The notes: generated from the sequence alone by a model not told the origin. A stretch of 64,000 nucleotides of DNA from an uncultured Clostridia bacterium (GCA_937898625.1 CALEJF010000008.1:1-64000), one strand, 5' to 3'; counted from the first letter of the stretch, positions 1-8,398 are shown. Made by a program: numbers and translations.

Positions 1-96
1 GGTGTCCGGTGGACACCTCTGCGAAGCAGAAGCACTGTCTGAGCCGGTAGGCAAGTAATGGAGCTGGCAAATGCGTAGCATTTGACTGAGGGGGGG
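1..96. repeat. Hairpin-rich intergenic repeat at window start
   Basis: No gene is visible here. There are three short perfect inverted repeats in a row: GGTGTCC/GGACACC (1-17, loop GGT), TCTGC/GCAGA (18-30, loop GAA) and CAAATGC/GCATTTG (68-84, loop GTA). The last one sits inside a frame GAGCTG...ACTGAGGGG that recurs at 33105-33128 around a different stem. Recurrence with compensating stem changes suggests a dispersed structured repeat rather than a gene remnant. Confidence 0.6.
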
Positions 97-136
97 TAAA
101 GAAACATACAAACTTCAATTTGTTGATTTGTTCCAC

Positions 137-166
137 AAAAAAAGTCGACACAAATTGTGCCGACTT
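137..166 (-). terminator. Intrinsic terminator of the HAD-IIA gene
   Basis: Stem AAGTCG.CACAA (142-153) with its complement (155-166), one wobble pair on the minus strand. It is followed on the minus strand by a run of T (complement of the A-run at 137-142). It lies 20 bases past the stop codon at 187. Confidence 0.75.
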
Positions 167-186
167 TTTTCATATTTCAGGTTATT

Positions 187-963
187 CTATTTTTTTAGTA
201 TTTCTCCAACATTCTCAAAAATGTATTTTGGTCTGTATGGGAACTGGTCAATGGTTTCCATTGATGTAACACCACTGAGCACAAGGACAGTATCAACATT
301 TGACTCAATACCTGCGATGATGTCAGTATCCATTCTGTCACCGATAAATGCGATTTCCTCACTGTGGCAACCAAGCTTGCGAAGTCCGTGACGAAGCATC
401 AACGGGTTTGGCTTACCAACAAAATATGCTTTTTTACCTGTTGAAATTTCAATAGGAGCAATAAGCGAACCTGTTGCCGGCATAAGTCCTCTTTCGGTAG
501 GGCCTGTAATGTCAGGGTTTGTGCCGATGAGCTTTGCACCCTTGAGGACTAATTCAATAGCCTTTTCGATTTTCTCAAAACTATATGTTCTTGTTTCTCC
601 AACAACAACATAGTCAGGGTTAACATCGTTCATATAAATTCCTTGGTCATAAAGTGCTTTTGAAAGCGCACCTTCACCAATAACATAAGCAGTACAACCG
701 GGCTTTTGTGAACTTAAAAATGCAGCAGTTGCCATAGCACTTGTATAGAAATGGTCTGCACTTACTTTGAGTCCCATTCTCTCAAGTTTCATACTTAACT
801 CGTGTGGAGTTTTTTCAGGACTGTTTGTCAAAAACACAAACTTCTTATCATTGTCTATCATCCAATTTACAAATTCAGCAACACCGGGAAGAATTTTGTT
901 ACCGTGATAGATAACACCGTCCATATCGCTGATAAAACCTTTTTTGTTTAAAATATTATTCAT
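187..963 (-). CDS. HAD-superfamily class IIA phosphatase (NagD-like)
   Basis: A 258-residue cytosolic hydrolase of the HAD-IIA (NagD/AraL-type) family, which dephosphorylates small sugar or nucleotide phosphates. Motif I is the DMDGV stretch at residues 13-17 (nucleophile Asp13, acid/base Asp15). Motif II is the LTNS stretch near residue 45. The loop GKPNP holds the motif III lysine, and GDRMDTD near residue 208 is motif IV. Length and motif order match full-length NagD-type proteins. Start ATG at 963 is preceded by GGAGGTG. The gene is monocistronic, divergent from hisH, with its own terminator. The exact substrate cannot be read from the sequence. Confidence 0.9.
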   Translation of the reverse strand: MNNILNKKGFISDMDGVIYHGNKILPGVAEFVNWMIDNDKKFVFLTNSPEKTPHELSMKLERMGLKVSADHFYTSAMATAAFLSSQKPGCTAYVIGEGALSKALYDQGIYMNDVNPDYVVVGETRTYSFEKIEKAIELVLKGAKLIGTNPDITGPTERGLMPATGSLIAPIEISTGKKAYFVGKPNPLMLRHGLRKLGCHSEEIAFIGDRMDTDIIAGIESNVDTVLVLSGVTSMETIDQFPYRPKYIFENVGEILKK

Positions 964-1037
964 AGGTTACCCACCTCCGTCAAAAAAGATTTTAATGCAA
1001 ATCTTTCCAAAAGTCAATCAAAACAGGAAATATACTA

Positions 1038-1066
1038 TTGATTATATCACTTTACTGTGTTAAAAT
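1038..1066 (+). promoter_or_regulatory. Likely sigma-A promoter for hisHF
   Basis: TTGATT (1038-1043), a 17-base spacer, then TAAAAT (1061-1066), about 30 bases before the hisH start. It is the only reasonable -35/-10 pair in the divergent intergenic region. Confidence 0.5.
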
Positions 1067-1095
1067 ACCCATATAACATTTAAGGAATGACATAT

Positions 1096-1710
1096 ATGAT
1101 TGCAATTATTGACTACGGCGCAGGAAATCTTCAGAGTGTAAAAAAAGCATTTGATTTCATCGGTGCTGAAAATATAATAACTGACGACCCTGAAAAGATT
1201 AGGTCTGCCGACAAAGTGCTTTTGCCGGGTGTTGGCTCATTTGGTGATGCTATGGACTCAATGCACAAAAGCGGACTTGTGGAAACTGTAAAAGAATGTG
1301 CTTTGAGTGGTAAACCATTCTTGGGCATTTGCCTTGGACTTCAACTTTTGTTTGAGGAGTCCGAAGAATCTCCGGGAGTAAAAGGTCTTGGTATTTTCAA
1401 GGGTAAAATCAAGAAATTCTCACCCGATATGGGACTTAAAATTCCACACATTGGTTGGAATTCATTGAGCATTAAACAGAATGATACTCTCTTTAAAGGT
1501 ATTCCCGAAAATTCCTATGTTTATTTTGTTCATTCCTATTATCTTCACGCAGAAGATGAAAAAGACATAGCAACAGTAACAAATTACGGAATTGATTTCC
1601 ACTCTGCTGTGGGTAAAGGCAATATCTTTGCAACTCAATTCCACCCTGAAAAATCAGGTGATGTGGGACTTCAAATACTTAAAAATTTCGCATCAATGGA
1701 GGTAAAATAA
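1096..1710 (+). CDS. hisH: Imidazole glycerol phosphate synthase, glutaminase subunit
   Basis: HisH hydrolyses glutamine and channels ammonia to HisF for imidazole-ring formation in histidine synthesis. It is a class I glutamine amidotransferase: with the start at 1096 the nucleophile is Cys79 in GICLG, and the His-Glu pair is His183/Glu185 in QFHPEKSG. I chose ATG 1096 (204 residues) over ATG 1087 because AAGGA at 1081-1085 would be only one base from 1087, and families start at this MIAIIDYG. The stop overlaps the hisF start by one base (TAATG), so the two subunits are translationally coupled. No other his gene is adjacent, so the rest of the pathway must lie elsewhere. Confidence 0.93.
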   Translation: MIAIIDYGAGNLQSVKKAFDFIGAENIITDDPEKIRSADKVLLPGVGSFGDAMDSMHKSGLVETVKECALSGKPFLGICLGLQLLFEESEESPGVKGLGIFKGKIKKFSPDMGLKIPHIGWNSLSIKQNDTLFKGIPENSYVYFVHSYYLHAEDEKDIATVTNYGIDFHSAVGKGNIFATQFHPEKSGDVGLQILKNFASMEVK

Positions 1711-2465
1711 TGTACGCAAAAAGAATTATACCATGCCTTGATGTGAAAAACGGACGAGTTGTAAAAGGCGTAAGTTTTGTCAATATTCGTGATGCAGGTG
1801 ACCCTGTGGAATGTGCCATTGAGTACAATAAAAAAGGTGCTGACGAGTTGGTTTTGCTCGATATTACTGCCACTCACGAGGGTAGGGGTACAATGCTTGA
1901 AATCGTCCGTCAGGTTGCCGATAATATCTTTATTCCATTCACAGTTGGTGGAGGAATAAGAACAGTTGAAGATTTTAAAGAATTGCTCCGTGCAGGTGCT
2001 GATAAAATTTCAGTAAACTCTGCCGCTGTGCGAAACCCTAATCTTATAAACGAGGCTGCTTATAAATTCGGTAGCCAATGTGTTGTATGCGCCATTGATG
2101 CGAAGCGAAATGATAAGGGTTGGGAGGTTTACCTTAACGGTGGACGACTTCCTACTGGCATTGATGCTGTTAAATGGGCAGAAGAAGCCGTTAAAAGAGG
2201 AGCAGGAGAAATTCTGCTTACAAGTATGGATTGTGACGGACAAAAGCAAGGTTATGACAATGACCTTAACCGTGCAGTTTCCGAGTGTGTTGGTGTGCCC
2301 GTAATCGCATCAGGTGGTGCAGGTGCAAAATCCCATTTCCTTGATGCTTTCAATGATGGCAAAGCAGACGCAGTCCTCGCCGCATCCCTATTCCACTTCA
2401 ACGAAATTCCAATTATGGAACTAAAACACTATCTTCGCGACAACGGAATTTCAGTAAGATTATAA
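1710..2465 (+). CDS. hisF: Imidazole glycerol phosphate synthase, cyclase subunit
   Basis: HisF is the (beta/alpha)8 barrel that condenses PRFAR with ammonia to make imidazole glycerol phosphate and AICAR. Both catalytic aspartates are present: Asp11 in PCLDVKNG and Asp130 in CAIDAKR. The phosphate-binding loops FTVGGGIR (around residue 80) and IASGGAG are intact. At 251 residues it is full length. GGAGGT lies just before the start, within the end of hisH. It forms a two-gene unit with hisH. No terminator is obvious after it. Confidence 0.95.
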   Translation: MYAKRIIPCLDVKNGRVVKGVSFVNIRDAGDPVECAIEYNKKGADELVLLDITATHEGRGTMLEIVRQVADNIFIPFTVGGGIRTVEDFKELLRAGADKISVNSAAVRNPNLINEAAYKFGSQCVVCAIDAKRNDKGWEVYLNGGRLPTGIDAVKWAEEAVKRGAGEILLTSMDCDGQKQGYDNDLNRAVSECVGVPVIASGGAGAKSHFLDAFNDGKADAVLAASLFHFNEIPIMELKHYLRDNGISVRL

Positions 2466-2576
2466 AGTGCAAAGTGTAAAATGTCATATCTGCGACGCAA
2501 ATTATTGCTTTATGTTTTGTGTGTTATAATTTGGTTAATAGATTTGACTCGCATAAGTTGAAAGGAGTTTATAATT

Positions 2577-2846
2577 ATGTTTGAACTGCTGTCGGGTTTC
2601 ATACTTTTTTCACCAATTATAGTGTTTTTGCTAAGTCCGATTATTGCCTTCATTGTTGGTTGTGTTAAGATTTCAAGATATAATGATGCAAGGTATTATC
2701 GTGCTATGCATCCGGACAGTTATACTGAAGAAGATATGAAGGATTTAAGAAAACCAATTATTGCCGCTTTTGCATCAACATTTGTCTTAGCGATTGTTGT
2801 GATTTCTGTTGTAGTACTATTTAGTGACGAAATCGCATATATGTAA
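2577..2846 (+). CDS. Small two-TM membrane protein, unknown function
   Basis: An 89-residue protein with two hydrophobic segments (about residues 5-27 and 62-83) separated by a charged loop containing RYNDARYYRAMHPDSYTEEDMKDLRKP. AAAGGAG is well placed before ATG 2577, and a TATAAT lies at 2525-2530. I do not recognise the family. The loop resembles those of small conserved clostridial membrane proteins, but no function can be assigned. It precedes another small membrane ORF and a binding-protein gene, which hints only at an envelope role. Confidence 0.65.
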   Translation: MFELLSGFILFSPIIVFLLSPIIAFIVGCVKISRYNDARYYRAMHPDSYTEEDMKDLRKPIIAAFASTFVLAIVVISVVVLFSDEIAYM

Positions 2847-2990
2847 GATTATTTGATGCATAGACTCAATTAAGGAATGGCTCATTATTAATTTAAGTAT
2901 TCATAACTATGTTTTAGAACTCCCGATTATTTCATTTGTATGGTGAATTATAAAATTTGCATTAAGCATTATATGTGGAGGATGACGGAC

Positions 2991-3131
2991 ATGAAACAAA
3001 AAACCTATTTTAATATTCTAATCACAGTTGTAGTTGTGTGCCTTATACTGACAATTGCACATCTCATATTTGCTATTAATGCTTATCAGCATTGCTCCAT
3101 TATTTACTTTATTGCAAGGGAGCTTTGGTGA
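2991..3131 (+). CDS. 46-residue membrane peptide coupled to the binding protein
   Basis: A short reading frame starting MKQKTYFNILI with one long hydrophobic helix (about residues 6-29) and the C-terminus AYQHCSIIYFIARELW. GGAGG at 2977-2981, nine bases before ATG 2991, is a strong ribosome binding site. Its TGA (3129-3131) is one base from the ATG of the next gene, a typical coupling junction. It could also be the N-terminal helix of the next protein separated by a frameshift. In that model the downstream frame would extend upstream from 3133 as another hydrophobic stretch. The strong SD and neat stop/start junction favour a separate small protein. Confidence 0.5.
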   Translation: MKQKTYFNILITVVVVCLILTIAHLIFAINAYQHCSIIYFIARELW

Positions 3132-3132
3132 T

Positions 3133-4128
3133 ATGAAGAAAAATGGTTTATTAAAACAAATTTTCACAATATTCCTTGTGGTTGTATTATTTGGTTCATT
3201 TAATTTAAGTCTTTTTGTACTTTTGACCATACGTCTTGCAAATAATTTCAGCGATGCTTCTCAGGCAAAAATGATTGATGTAAGTATGTATCTACCGTTT
3301 GAAGAAGACTCTGACTTGGCAGTTGTAAAATCATCATTAAAACTTACGGATAATTTACCAGTTTTAGATGGTGCAGCAGCACTTGTTCCCGTTTATGCTT
3401 CAATCATTCACAATGTTTATCCAAAGGGTTCTGTGACTTATGATGGTGGAGAGTTTTCTGACGATAATTTCTATGGTGAAAATTTTGCCAAAGACAGTAA
3501 AATGCAATATAAAAATACTGTACGTGGTTATCAGGCAATCGTCGATGGTGAAACTGACATACTTTTTTGTGCTACACCTTCTGCAGAACAAAAGGCCTAT
3601 GCCGAAGAAAAAGGTGTGGAGTTAGTTTATGTCCCAGTTGGTCTTGAGGGATTTGTTTTCTTTGTTAATGAGAAGAATCCTGTTGAAAATCTAACGACAC
3701 AACAAATTCGTGACATTTATAGTGGGAAATACACAAATTGGTCACAGGTTGGTGGCTCTAACAGAATTATAAATCCTGTTACAAGATTAGAAGGTAGTGG
3801 AAGTCAGTCTGCCATGAATGCATTTATGGGTGAAACAAAAATTGCACCCAAATCTCCTCTTGCATTTGCAGGTGGTTCAATCGGTTTTTCTTTCCGTTAT
3901 TATATGGATGGCATTGTTGGTAATAAGGGCGTAAAAATGCTCTCTCTAAATGGTGTTTACCCAAGTGCAGAGAATATTCAAAATGGCACATATCCTATTA
4001 TTGCAAAATTCTATGCTATCTATCGTGCAGATAACGAAAACGAAAACATTCCTGTTCTTATTGAATGGCTACTTTCCGATGAAGGGCAAACGCTTATAGA
4101 AGAAACAGGTTATGTAAGAATAAAATAA
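3133..4128 (+). CDS. PstS-like substrate-binding protein, membrane anchored
   Basis: A 331-residue protein with an uncleaved N-terminal membrane helix (about residues 8-32) and a periplasmic-binding-protein fold like PstS. Seen are an N-lobe DGAAALVPVYASI, the hinge region FFVNEKNPVENLT, the TQQIRDIYSGKYTNWSQVGG segment and the RLEGSGSQSAMNAFMG loop, which are hallmarks of phosphate-binding-type PBPs. ATG 3133 follows AAGGGAG with a 10-base spacer; a TTG at 3055 would overlap the preceding ORF. No permease or ATPase genes are nearby, so it may be a sensor or orphan binding protein. The ligand is uncertain. Confidence 0.82.
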   Translation: MKKNGLLKQIFTIFLVVVLFGSFNLSLFVLLTIRLANNFSDASQAKMIDVSMYLPFEEDSDLAVVKSSLKLTDNLPVLDGAAALVPVYASIIHNVYPKGSVTYDGGEFSDDNFYGENFAKDSKMQYKNTVRGYQAIVDGETDILFCATPSAEQKAYAEEKGVELVYVPVGLEGFVFFVNEKNPVENLTTQQIRDIYSGKYTNWSQVGGSNRIINPVTRLEGSGSQSAMNAFMGETKIAPKSPLAFAGGSIGFSFRYYMDGIVGNKGVKMLSLNGVYPSAENIQNGTYPIIAKFYAIYRADNENENIPVLIEWLLSDEGQTLIEETGYVRIK

Positions 4129-4168
4129 AAACACCTTGAAGGACGAAATCTTCAAGATGTCAAAAGTT

Positions 4169-4200
4169 AAGCAACAGCCTGAAAACTGTTGCTTTTTGTT
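4169..4200 (+). terminator. Intrinsic terminator between convergent genes
   Basis: Stem AAGCAACAG (4169-4177) / CTGTTGCTT (4186-4194), loop of 8, followed by TTTGTTTTG. It ends the plus-strand unit and may also serve the convergent nitroreductase gene. Confidence 0.8.
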
Positions 4201-4206
4201 TTGCAC

Positions 4207-4737
4207 TTATTCAATCACTTCACAAACCTCTGTGAGTGCTTTTCTAACTTTATTTCTTGGTTTTTCATCTGCCGAGTATCCCGTTGCGATGACAAGTCTT
4301 ATTTTATCTTCTATTCCAAAATATTCACGGACTTTATCTTCCTCAACCATACCGATAATGCAAGTGCCCAGGCCTAAGTCAGCAGCCTGCAAGCAGTAAT
4401 GAGCAACTGAAAGACCGATGTCATTCTCTGCCCATTTCTGGCTGTTTTTAACTGCTTCTATAACGAAAGATTTAAGTGTTGCAGGTCTTTCTGTAACAAC
4501 TGCAAATGCAGGGCAATTCTGCACGAATTTGTTAGCACCGTTCGGCTGAATACAATCTCTTATTTTCTCTGCATTTTCTCCACCATTTATAATATAATAT
4601 TTCCAAGGTTGTGAATTGCAAGCAGAGGGTGAAAGTCTTGCAGCATCAACACATTTCAAGAGTAAATCTGTGCTAACAGCCTCACCGTTATAATTTCTGC
4701 AACTTTCTCTTTTAAGTATAAGTTCATTAAAATTCAT
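4207..4737 (-). CDS. Nitroreductase-family flavoprotein
   Basis: A 176-residue FMN-dependent oxidoreductase of the nitroreductase superfamily. The N-terminal RESCRNYNG motif (phosphate binding of FMN), the SACNSQPWKYY stretch and the C-terminal GLGTCIIGMVEE and IATGYSADEKPR segments are typical. It probably acts as a dimeric cytosolic NAD(P)H oxidoreductase. The length is at the short end for the family but complete. The start is preceded by AAGGAG on the minus strand. It is monocistronic, convergent with the binding protein gene. The substrate is unknown. Confidence 0.9.
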   Translation of the reverse strand: MNFNELILKRESCRNYNGEAVSTDLLLKCVDAARLSPSACNSQPWKYYIINGGENAEKIRDCIQPNGANKFVQNCPAFAVVTERPATLKSFVIEAVKNSQKWAENDIGLSVAHYCLQAADLGLGTCIIGMVEEDKVREYFGIEDKIRLVIATGYSADEKPRNKVRKALTEVCEVIE

Positions 4738-4856
4738 AGGTTTAACTCCTTAAAAATTATTCTAAATTAATTATATAATGAAAATCCTGTTCAATCAAGA
4801 ATTTATTATAGACTTTTACAGAATAATTTGATAAAATATTGTAAGGAGTGATTAGA

Positions 4857-6299
4857 ATGATTAATAATCGTTTTTTAATGACAGAACTTTATGAACTCAC
4901 AATGGCGAACGGCTTTTTTATGAGCGGGAAAGCTAATGAAATTGCCCATTTTGATTTGTTCTTCAGAAAAGTGCCTGATAAGGGTGGCTTTGCAATCTTT
5001 GCAGGACTTTCCAGAATGATTGAACTTATAAAAAATATCTCATTCAAGGATGAGGATTTGGAATATTTAAAGACCTTGGGAATTTGTGATGAATTTATCG
5101 ACTATCTTCGCGATTTTAAATTCGAGTGTGACATCTGGTCAGTTCCCGAGGGAACTCCTGTTTTCCCAAATGAACCCGTTGTCAAAGTCCGCGGACCTAT
5201 TGTTCAGGCTCAGCTTATTGAAACACTTTTACTTGTTTGTATGAATCACCAAAGTCTTGTGGCAACAAAAGCTAACCGTCTTGTTCGTGCTGCAAAGGGA
5301 ATCACGGTTGCGGAATTTGGCACTCGTCGTTCAAATGGCTTTGATATGGCTTTTTATGGCTCCCGTGCTGCCTATATCGGCGGTTGCGTGGGCACATCGG
5401 GCGTAGTTCAGGGTAAAAAATTCGGTATCCCCACAATGAATACTATGATTCACAGCTGGGTGCAGATGTTTGAGTCCGAATATGAGGCATTCTGCGAATA
5501 CGCAAGGCAGTATCCCGATGACTGCTCACTTGTGGTTGACACCTATGACACTATCCGTTCAGGTGTTCCAAATGCTATTAAGGCTTTTGACACAGTTTTA
5601 AAACCTATGGGCAGACGACCTTTAAGTGTTCGCATTGACTCAGGGGACATTACCTATCTTTCAAAAAAGGTGAGAAAAATGCTTGATGAGGCAGGCTACC
5701 CTGACTGTAACATTACTGCATCAAATTCACTTGACGAGTATATTATCAACGATATGATTTCGCAAGGTGCAAAGGTTGACTGCTTTGTTGTAGGTGAAAG
5801 ACTTATTAACTCTGCATCCTCACCACTTTTCAGCGGTGTATATAAGCTTTGTGCAGTTGAAACTGACGGGGAGATTATTCCTAAAATCAATCTTTCGGAA
5901 AATGTAAGTAAAATCACAACACCACACTCAAAAATGCTTTATCGTCTTTTTGACTGTGAAACAGGCAAGGCTATTGCCGATGTGCTTACTCTCCAAAATG
6001 AAGAAATTGACGACAGCAAGCCATACACACTTTTTGACCCTGATTTCACTTGGAAACGCAAAGAGGTTGAAAATTTTGTTGCAAGAAAAATGCTTGTTCC
6101 GGTTTTTGTAAATGGTGAATGTGTTTACGATGAGCCATCAGTTGACGAAATCAGAGATTACTGCTCTGAACAGATAGATAATCTTTGGGAAGAGGTTAAA
6201 CGATTTGAAAATCCACACACTTATTATGTGGACTTGTCCGAGGATTTGTGGAGAATCCGCAGAGACCTTATAGAAAAACATAAAGGAGCGAAAAAATGA
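4857..6299 (+). CDS. pncB: Nicotinate phosphoribosyltransferase
   Basis: PncB makes nicotinic acid mononucleotide from nicotinate and PRPP with ATP, feeding NAD salvage. The 480-residue length fits the long form of the family. Recognisable are the LMTELYELTMANGFF N-terminus, the EFGTRRSNGFDMA loop, the NTMIHSWVQMF segment with the histidine region, and RIDSGD for phosphate binding. ATG 4857 is chosen over GTG 4848 because AAGGAG at 4843-4848 is 8 bases from it. Its end overlaps ppa by four bases (ATGA). Pairing with pyrophosphatase makes sense because the reaction releases PPi. Confidence 0.95.
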   Translation: MINNRFLMTELYELTMANGFFMSGKANEIAHFDLFFRKVPDKGGFAIFAGLSRMIELIKNISFKDEDLEYLKTLGICDEFIDYLRDFKFECDIWSVPEGTPVFPNEPVVKVRGPIVQAQLIETLLLVCMNHQSLVATKANRLVRAAKGITVAEFGTRRSNGFDMAFYGSRAAYIGGCVGTSGVVQGKKFGIPTMNTMIHSWVQMFESEYEAFCEYARQYPDDCSLVVDTYDTIRSGVPNAIKAFDTVLKPMGRRPLSVRIDSGDITYLSKKVRKMLDEAGYPDCNITASNSLDEYIINDMISQGAKVDCFVVGERLINSASSPLFSGVYKLCAVETDGEIIPKINLSENVSKITTPHSKMLYRLFDCETGKAIADVLTLQNEEIDDSKPYTLFDPDFTWKRKEVENFVARKMLVPVFVNGECVYDEPSVDEIRDYCSEQIDNLWEEVKRFENPHTYYVDLSEDLWRIRRDLIEKHKGAKK

Positions 6300-6832
6300 T
6301 GACTAATATCTGGCACGATATTTCTGCTGACAGAATTACAAGAAAAGACTTTGAAGCCGTAATTGAGATTTCAAAAGGTAGCAAAATGAAATATGAGCTT
6401 GATAAGGAAACAGGCCTTTTAAAGCTTGACCGTGTTCTTCATACATCAACTCACTATCCTGCAAATTACGGTTTTATTCCAAGAACTTATGCGGATGATA
6501 ATGACCCGCTGGATGTTCTTGTTCTGTGTTCAGAAAAGATTGAACCTTTAGCACTTGTCCGTTGTTATCCAATTGGCGTTATTTCAATGGTAGACGGGGG
6601 ACACGCTGACGATAAAATTATTGCAATCCCATTCGGCGACCCTACTTATAATGAGTATAAGGATATAAGCCAACTTCCAAAACACATTTTTGACGAGATG
6701 ACTCATTTCTTCACAGTGTATAAAATGCTTGAAAATAAAGATACTGCAATTAACGAGGCACAGGGTGTCCTTGCTGCGGTGGATATTATAGATGATGCCA
6801 TCGAAAATTATAAGAAACTGTTTGTAAAATAG
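6296..6832 (+). CDS. ppa: Inorganic pyrophosphatase, family I
   Basis: A soluble family I pyrophosphatase of 178 residues that hydrolyses PPi to phosphate. The signature DNDPLDVLV, which binds the catalytic metals, is intact near residues 64-72, and the KYELDKETG and HYPANYGFIPRT segments match the family. AAGGAG precedes the overlapping ATGATG start. Coupling to pncB suggests it pulls the phosphoribosyltransferase reaction forward by removing PPi. Family I enzymes are less common in Firmicutes than family II, but not exceptional in gut Clostridia. Confidence 0.95.
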   Translation: MMTNIWHDISADRITRKDFEAVIEISKGSKMKYELDKETGLLKLDRVLHTSTHYPANYGFIPRTYADDNDPLDVLVLCSEKIEPLALVRCYPIGVISMVDGGHADDKIIAIPFGDPTYNEYKDISQLPKHIFDEMTHFFTVYKMLENKDTAINEAQGVLAAVDIIDDAIENYKKLFVK

Positions 6833-6849
6833 AATAGAATTTTATCTAA

Positions 6850-6883
6850 ATACCTCATTCTTTCGGGAATGGGGTATTTTTTT
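6850..6883 (+). terminator. Intrinsic terminator after ppa
   Basis: An 11-bp stem ATACCTCATTC (6850-6860) / GAATGGGGTAT (6867-6877) with one wobble pair and loop TTTCGG, followed by a run of seven T. It separates pncB-ppa from the dcw cluster. Confidence 0.85.
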
Positions 6884-6954
6884 GTCCCAATTTATATTTG
6901 TACATTATTGCCAAAATTTGGAGAAAAATTTTGTTAAAAGAATTAAAAAAAATA

Positions 6955-6983
6955 TTGCAATTGCTTTTTTTTTATTGTATAAT
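6955..6983 (+). promoter_or_regulatory. Promoter of the mraZ/dcw operon
   Basis: TTGCAA (6955-6960), spacer of exactly 17, TATAAT (6978-6983). It lies 84 bases before the mraZ start, just upstream of the candidate MraZ-binding repeats. Confidence 0.75.
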
Positions 6984-6991
6984 GATTTCAA

Positions 6992-7033
6992 AGTGGAGGT
7001 AAAATCCACTAAAATTCCACCAAAATGGGGAAT
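6992..7033 (+). promoter_or_regulatory. Candidate MraZ autoregulatory repeats in the mraZ leader
   Basis: Downstream of the -10 box are two inverted repeats: AGTGGA (6992-6997) with TCCACT (7005-7010), and ATTCCAC (7014-7020) facing ATGGGGAAT (7025-7033). MraZ is known to bind repeated TGGGN-type boxes in its own leader. The GTGGA and TGGGGA words here on both strands are plausible equivalents, but the arrangement is dyadic rather than the classical direct repeats, so the assignment is an inference. Confidence 0.45.
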
Positions 7034-7066
7034 TACTTAAAAAATAACTACAAAGGAGTGAAAATT

Positions 7067-7471
7067 ATGTTGTTTAAAAGTGCATATTACCATAGTCTTG
7101 ACGCAAAAAACCGTGTTTTCATTCCTGCTAAATTCCGTGAAGCCTTGGGCGAGGAGTTTGTAATCTTCAAGGGCAGTGAAAAATGCCTTTATGTGTATAC
7201 AAAAGAGGGCTTTGAAAAAGTAAGCCGTCAGTTTATGAATACTAATAATCGTGAAATTCAAAGAGCATTTTTCAGTCAGGTTGTGGATGCAACTGCTGAC
7301 AAACAGGGCAGAATGACTTTGACAAGTGATTTGCTTGAACATGCCGGTCTTACTAAGGATGTTGCAATTATCGGCGCAGGTTCAAGAATTGAAATCTGGG
7401 CAACAGAGAATTATAAGGTGGATGTTAAGCCGTTAAGTGAACTTATCAATTTTGACGACTTTACATTCTAA
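7067..7471 (+). CDS. mraZ: Transcriptional regulator MraZ
   Basis: A 134-residue DNA-binding protein with two AbrB-like MraZ domains. The first carries LDAKNRVFIPAKFR near residue 10, the second DKQGRMTLTSDLLEHAGL near residue 84. In other bacteria it forms rings and represses or tunes its own dcw operon. ATG 7067 follows CAAAGGAG; an in-frame ATG at 7025 lies inside the operator repeats and lacks a ribosome binding site. It is the first gene of the division and wall cluster. Its stop is immediately followed by an in-frame ATG region of rsmH. Confidence 0.95.
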   Translation: MLFKSAYYHSLDAKNRVFIPAKFREALGEEFVIFKGSEKCLYVYTKEGFEKVSRQFMNTNNREIQRAFFSQVVDATADKQGRMTLTSDLLEHAGLTKDVAIIGAGSRIEIWATENYKVDVKPLSELINFDDFTF

Positions 7472-7483
7472 ATGGTGAGCAAT

Positions 7484-8398
7484 ATGGAGTTTTCACATAT
7501 CTCAGTTCTTTTTGAAGAAACTATTGACTCATTAAATATTAAATCAGATGGTTTGTATGTTGACTGTACCTGTGGCGGAGCGGGGCATTCAAAGGCAATC
7601 CTTGAGCGCATCCCGGACGGCGTCCTCGTTGCTATTGACCGTGACCCCGACGCCATTCAGGTAATTACCGAAAGAATAGGTAATGACCCAAGGGTGGAAA
7701 TAGTCAACAATAATTTCAATAATATAAAAGATATTTTAAACGATAGAGAAGCCGACGGAATCCTTGCTGATTTGGGTGTCAGTTCATTCCAGTTAGATAC
7801 CCCTGAAAGAGGGTTTTCATTCCACCATGAAGCACCCCTTGATATGCGAATGAGCAAATCGGGAAAAAGTGCTTACGATGTGGTGAATTCGTATTCGGAA
7901 TATGAACTTTCAAATATTATCACCCGATATGGCGAAGAAAAATTTGCTCGCAGTATTGCAAGGAGTATTGTCAAGGCAAGGGAAATAAAACCCATTGAAA
8001 CAACATTGGAACTCGCAGAACTTATTAAAGACTCTGTTCCGGCTAAATATCGACGCGACGGACATCCTGCAAGAAAAACTTTTCAGGCAATAAGAATTGA
8101 GGTTAACGACGAACTTTCAACTCTCAGCCGTGCAGTTGAAGATATGTTTAATTGCCTTAAAGTTGGTGGAAGACTTTCAATAATCACTTTCCATTCACTT
8201 GAAGACAGAACAGTTAAAGAAAAATTCCGTGAATTTACTGTTGGATGTACTTGTCCAAAGGAATTTCCGGTTTGTGTATGTGGAAACACCCCAAGAGGAA
8301 AACTTGTTAATAAAGGCCTATCTGCAAAGCAAAGCGAATTGGATGCTAATAACAGAAGCCGAAGTGCAAGACTCAGGACGATAGAAAAAATAAGGTAA
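7484..8398 (+). CDS. rsmH: 16S rRNA m4C1402 methyltransferase
   Basis: RsmH (MraW) methylates N4 of C1402 in 16S rRNA using S-adenosylmethionine. The SAM-binding DCTCGGAGHSKAIL segment, the LADLGVSSFQLDTPERGFSF motif and the C-terminal Cys-rich TCPKEFPVCVCG stretch are all present. I prefer ATG 7484 (304 residues, MEFSHISVL as in homologues, with GGTGAG just before it) over ATG 7472. The latter directly abuts the mraZ stop and has no clear ribosome binding site. It is in the usual second position of the dcw cluster. Confidence 0.94.
   Translation: MEFSHISVLFEETIDSLNIKSDGLYVDCTCGGAGHSKAILERIPDGVLVAIDRDPDAIQVITERIGNDPRVEIVNNNFNNIKDILNDREADGILADLGVSSFQLDTPERGFSFHHEAPLDMRMSKSGKSAYDVVNSYSEYELSNIITRYGEEKFARSIARSIVKAREIKPIETTLELAELIKDSVPAKYRRDGHPARKTFQAIRIEVNDELSTLSRAVEDMFNCLKVGGRLSIITFHSLEDRTVKEKFREFTVGCTCPKEFPVCVCGNTPRGKLVNKGLSAKQSELDANNRSRSARLRTIEKIR

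Noticed and set aside
2463..2500. AAAGTGCAAAGTGT after hisF as a further copy of the conserved dyad
   Set aside because: Only a few bases match, the palindrome is missing, and no -10 box lies 22 bases downstream.
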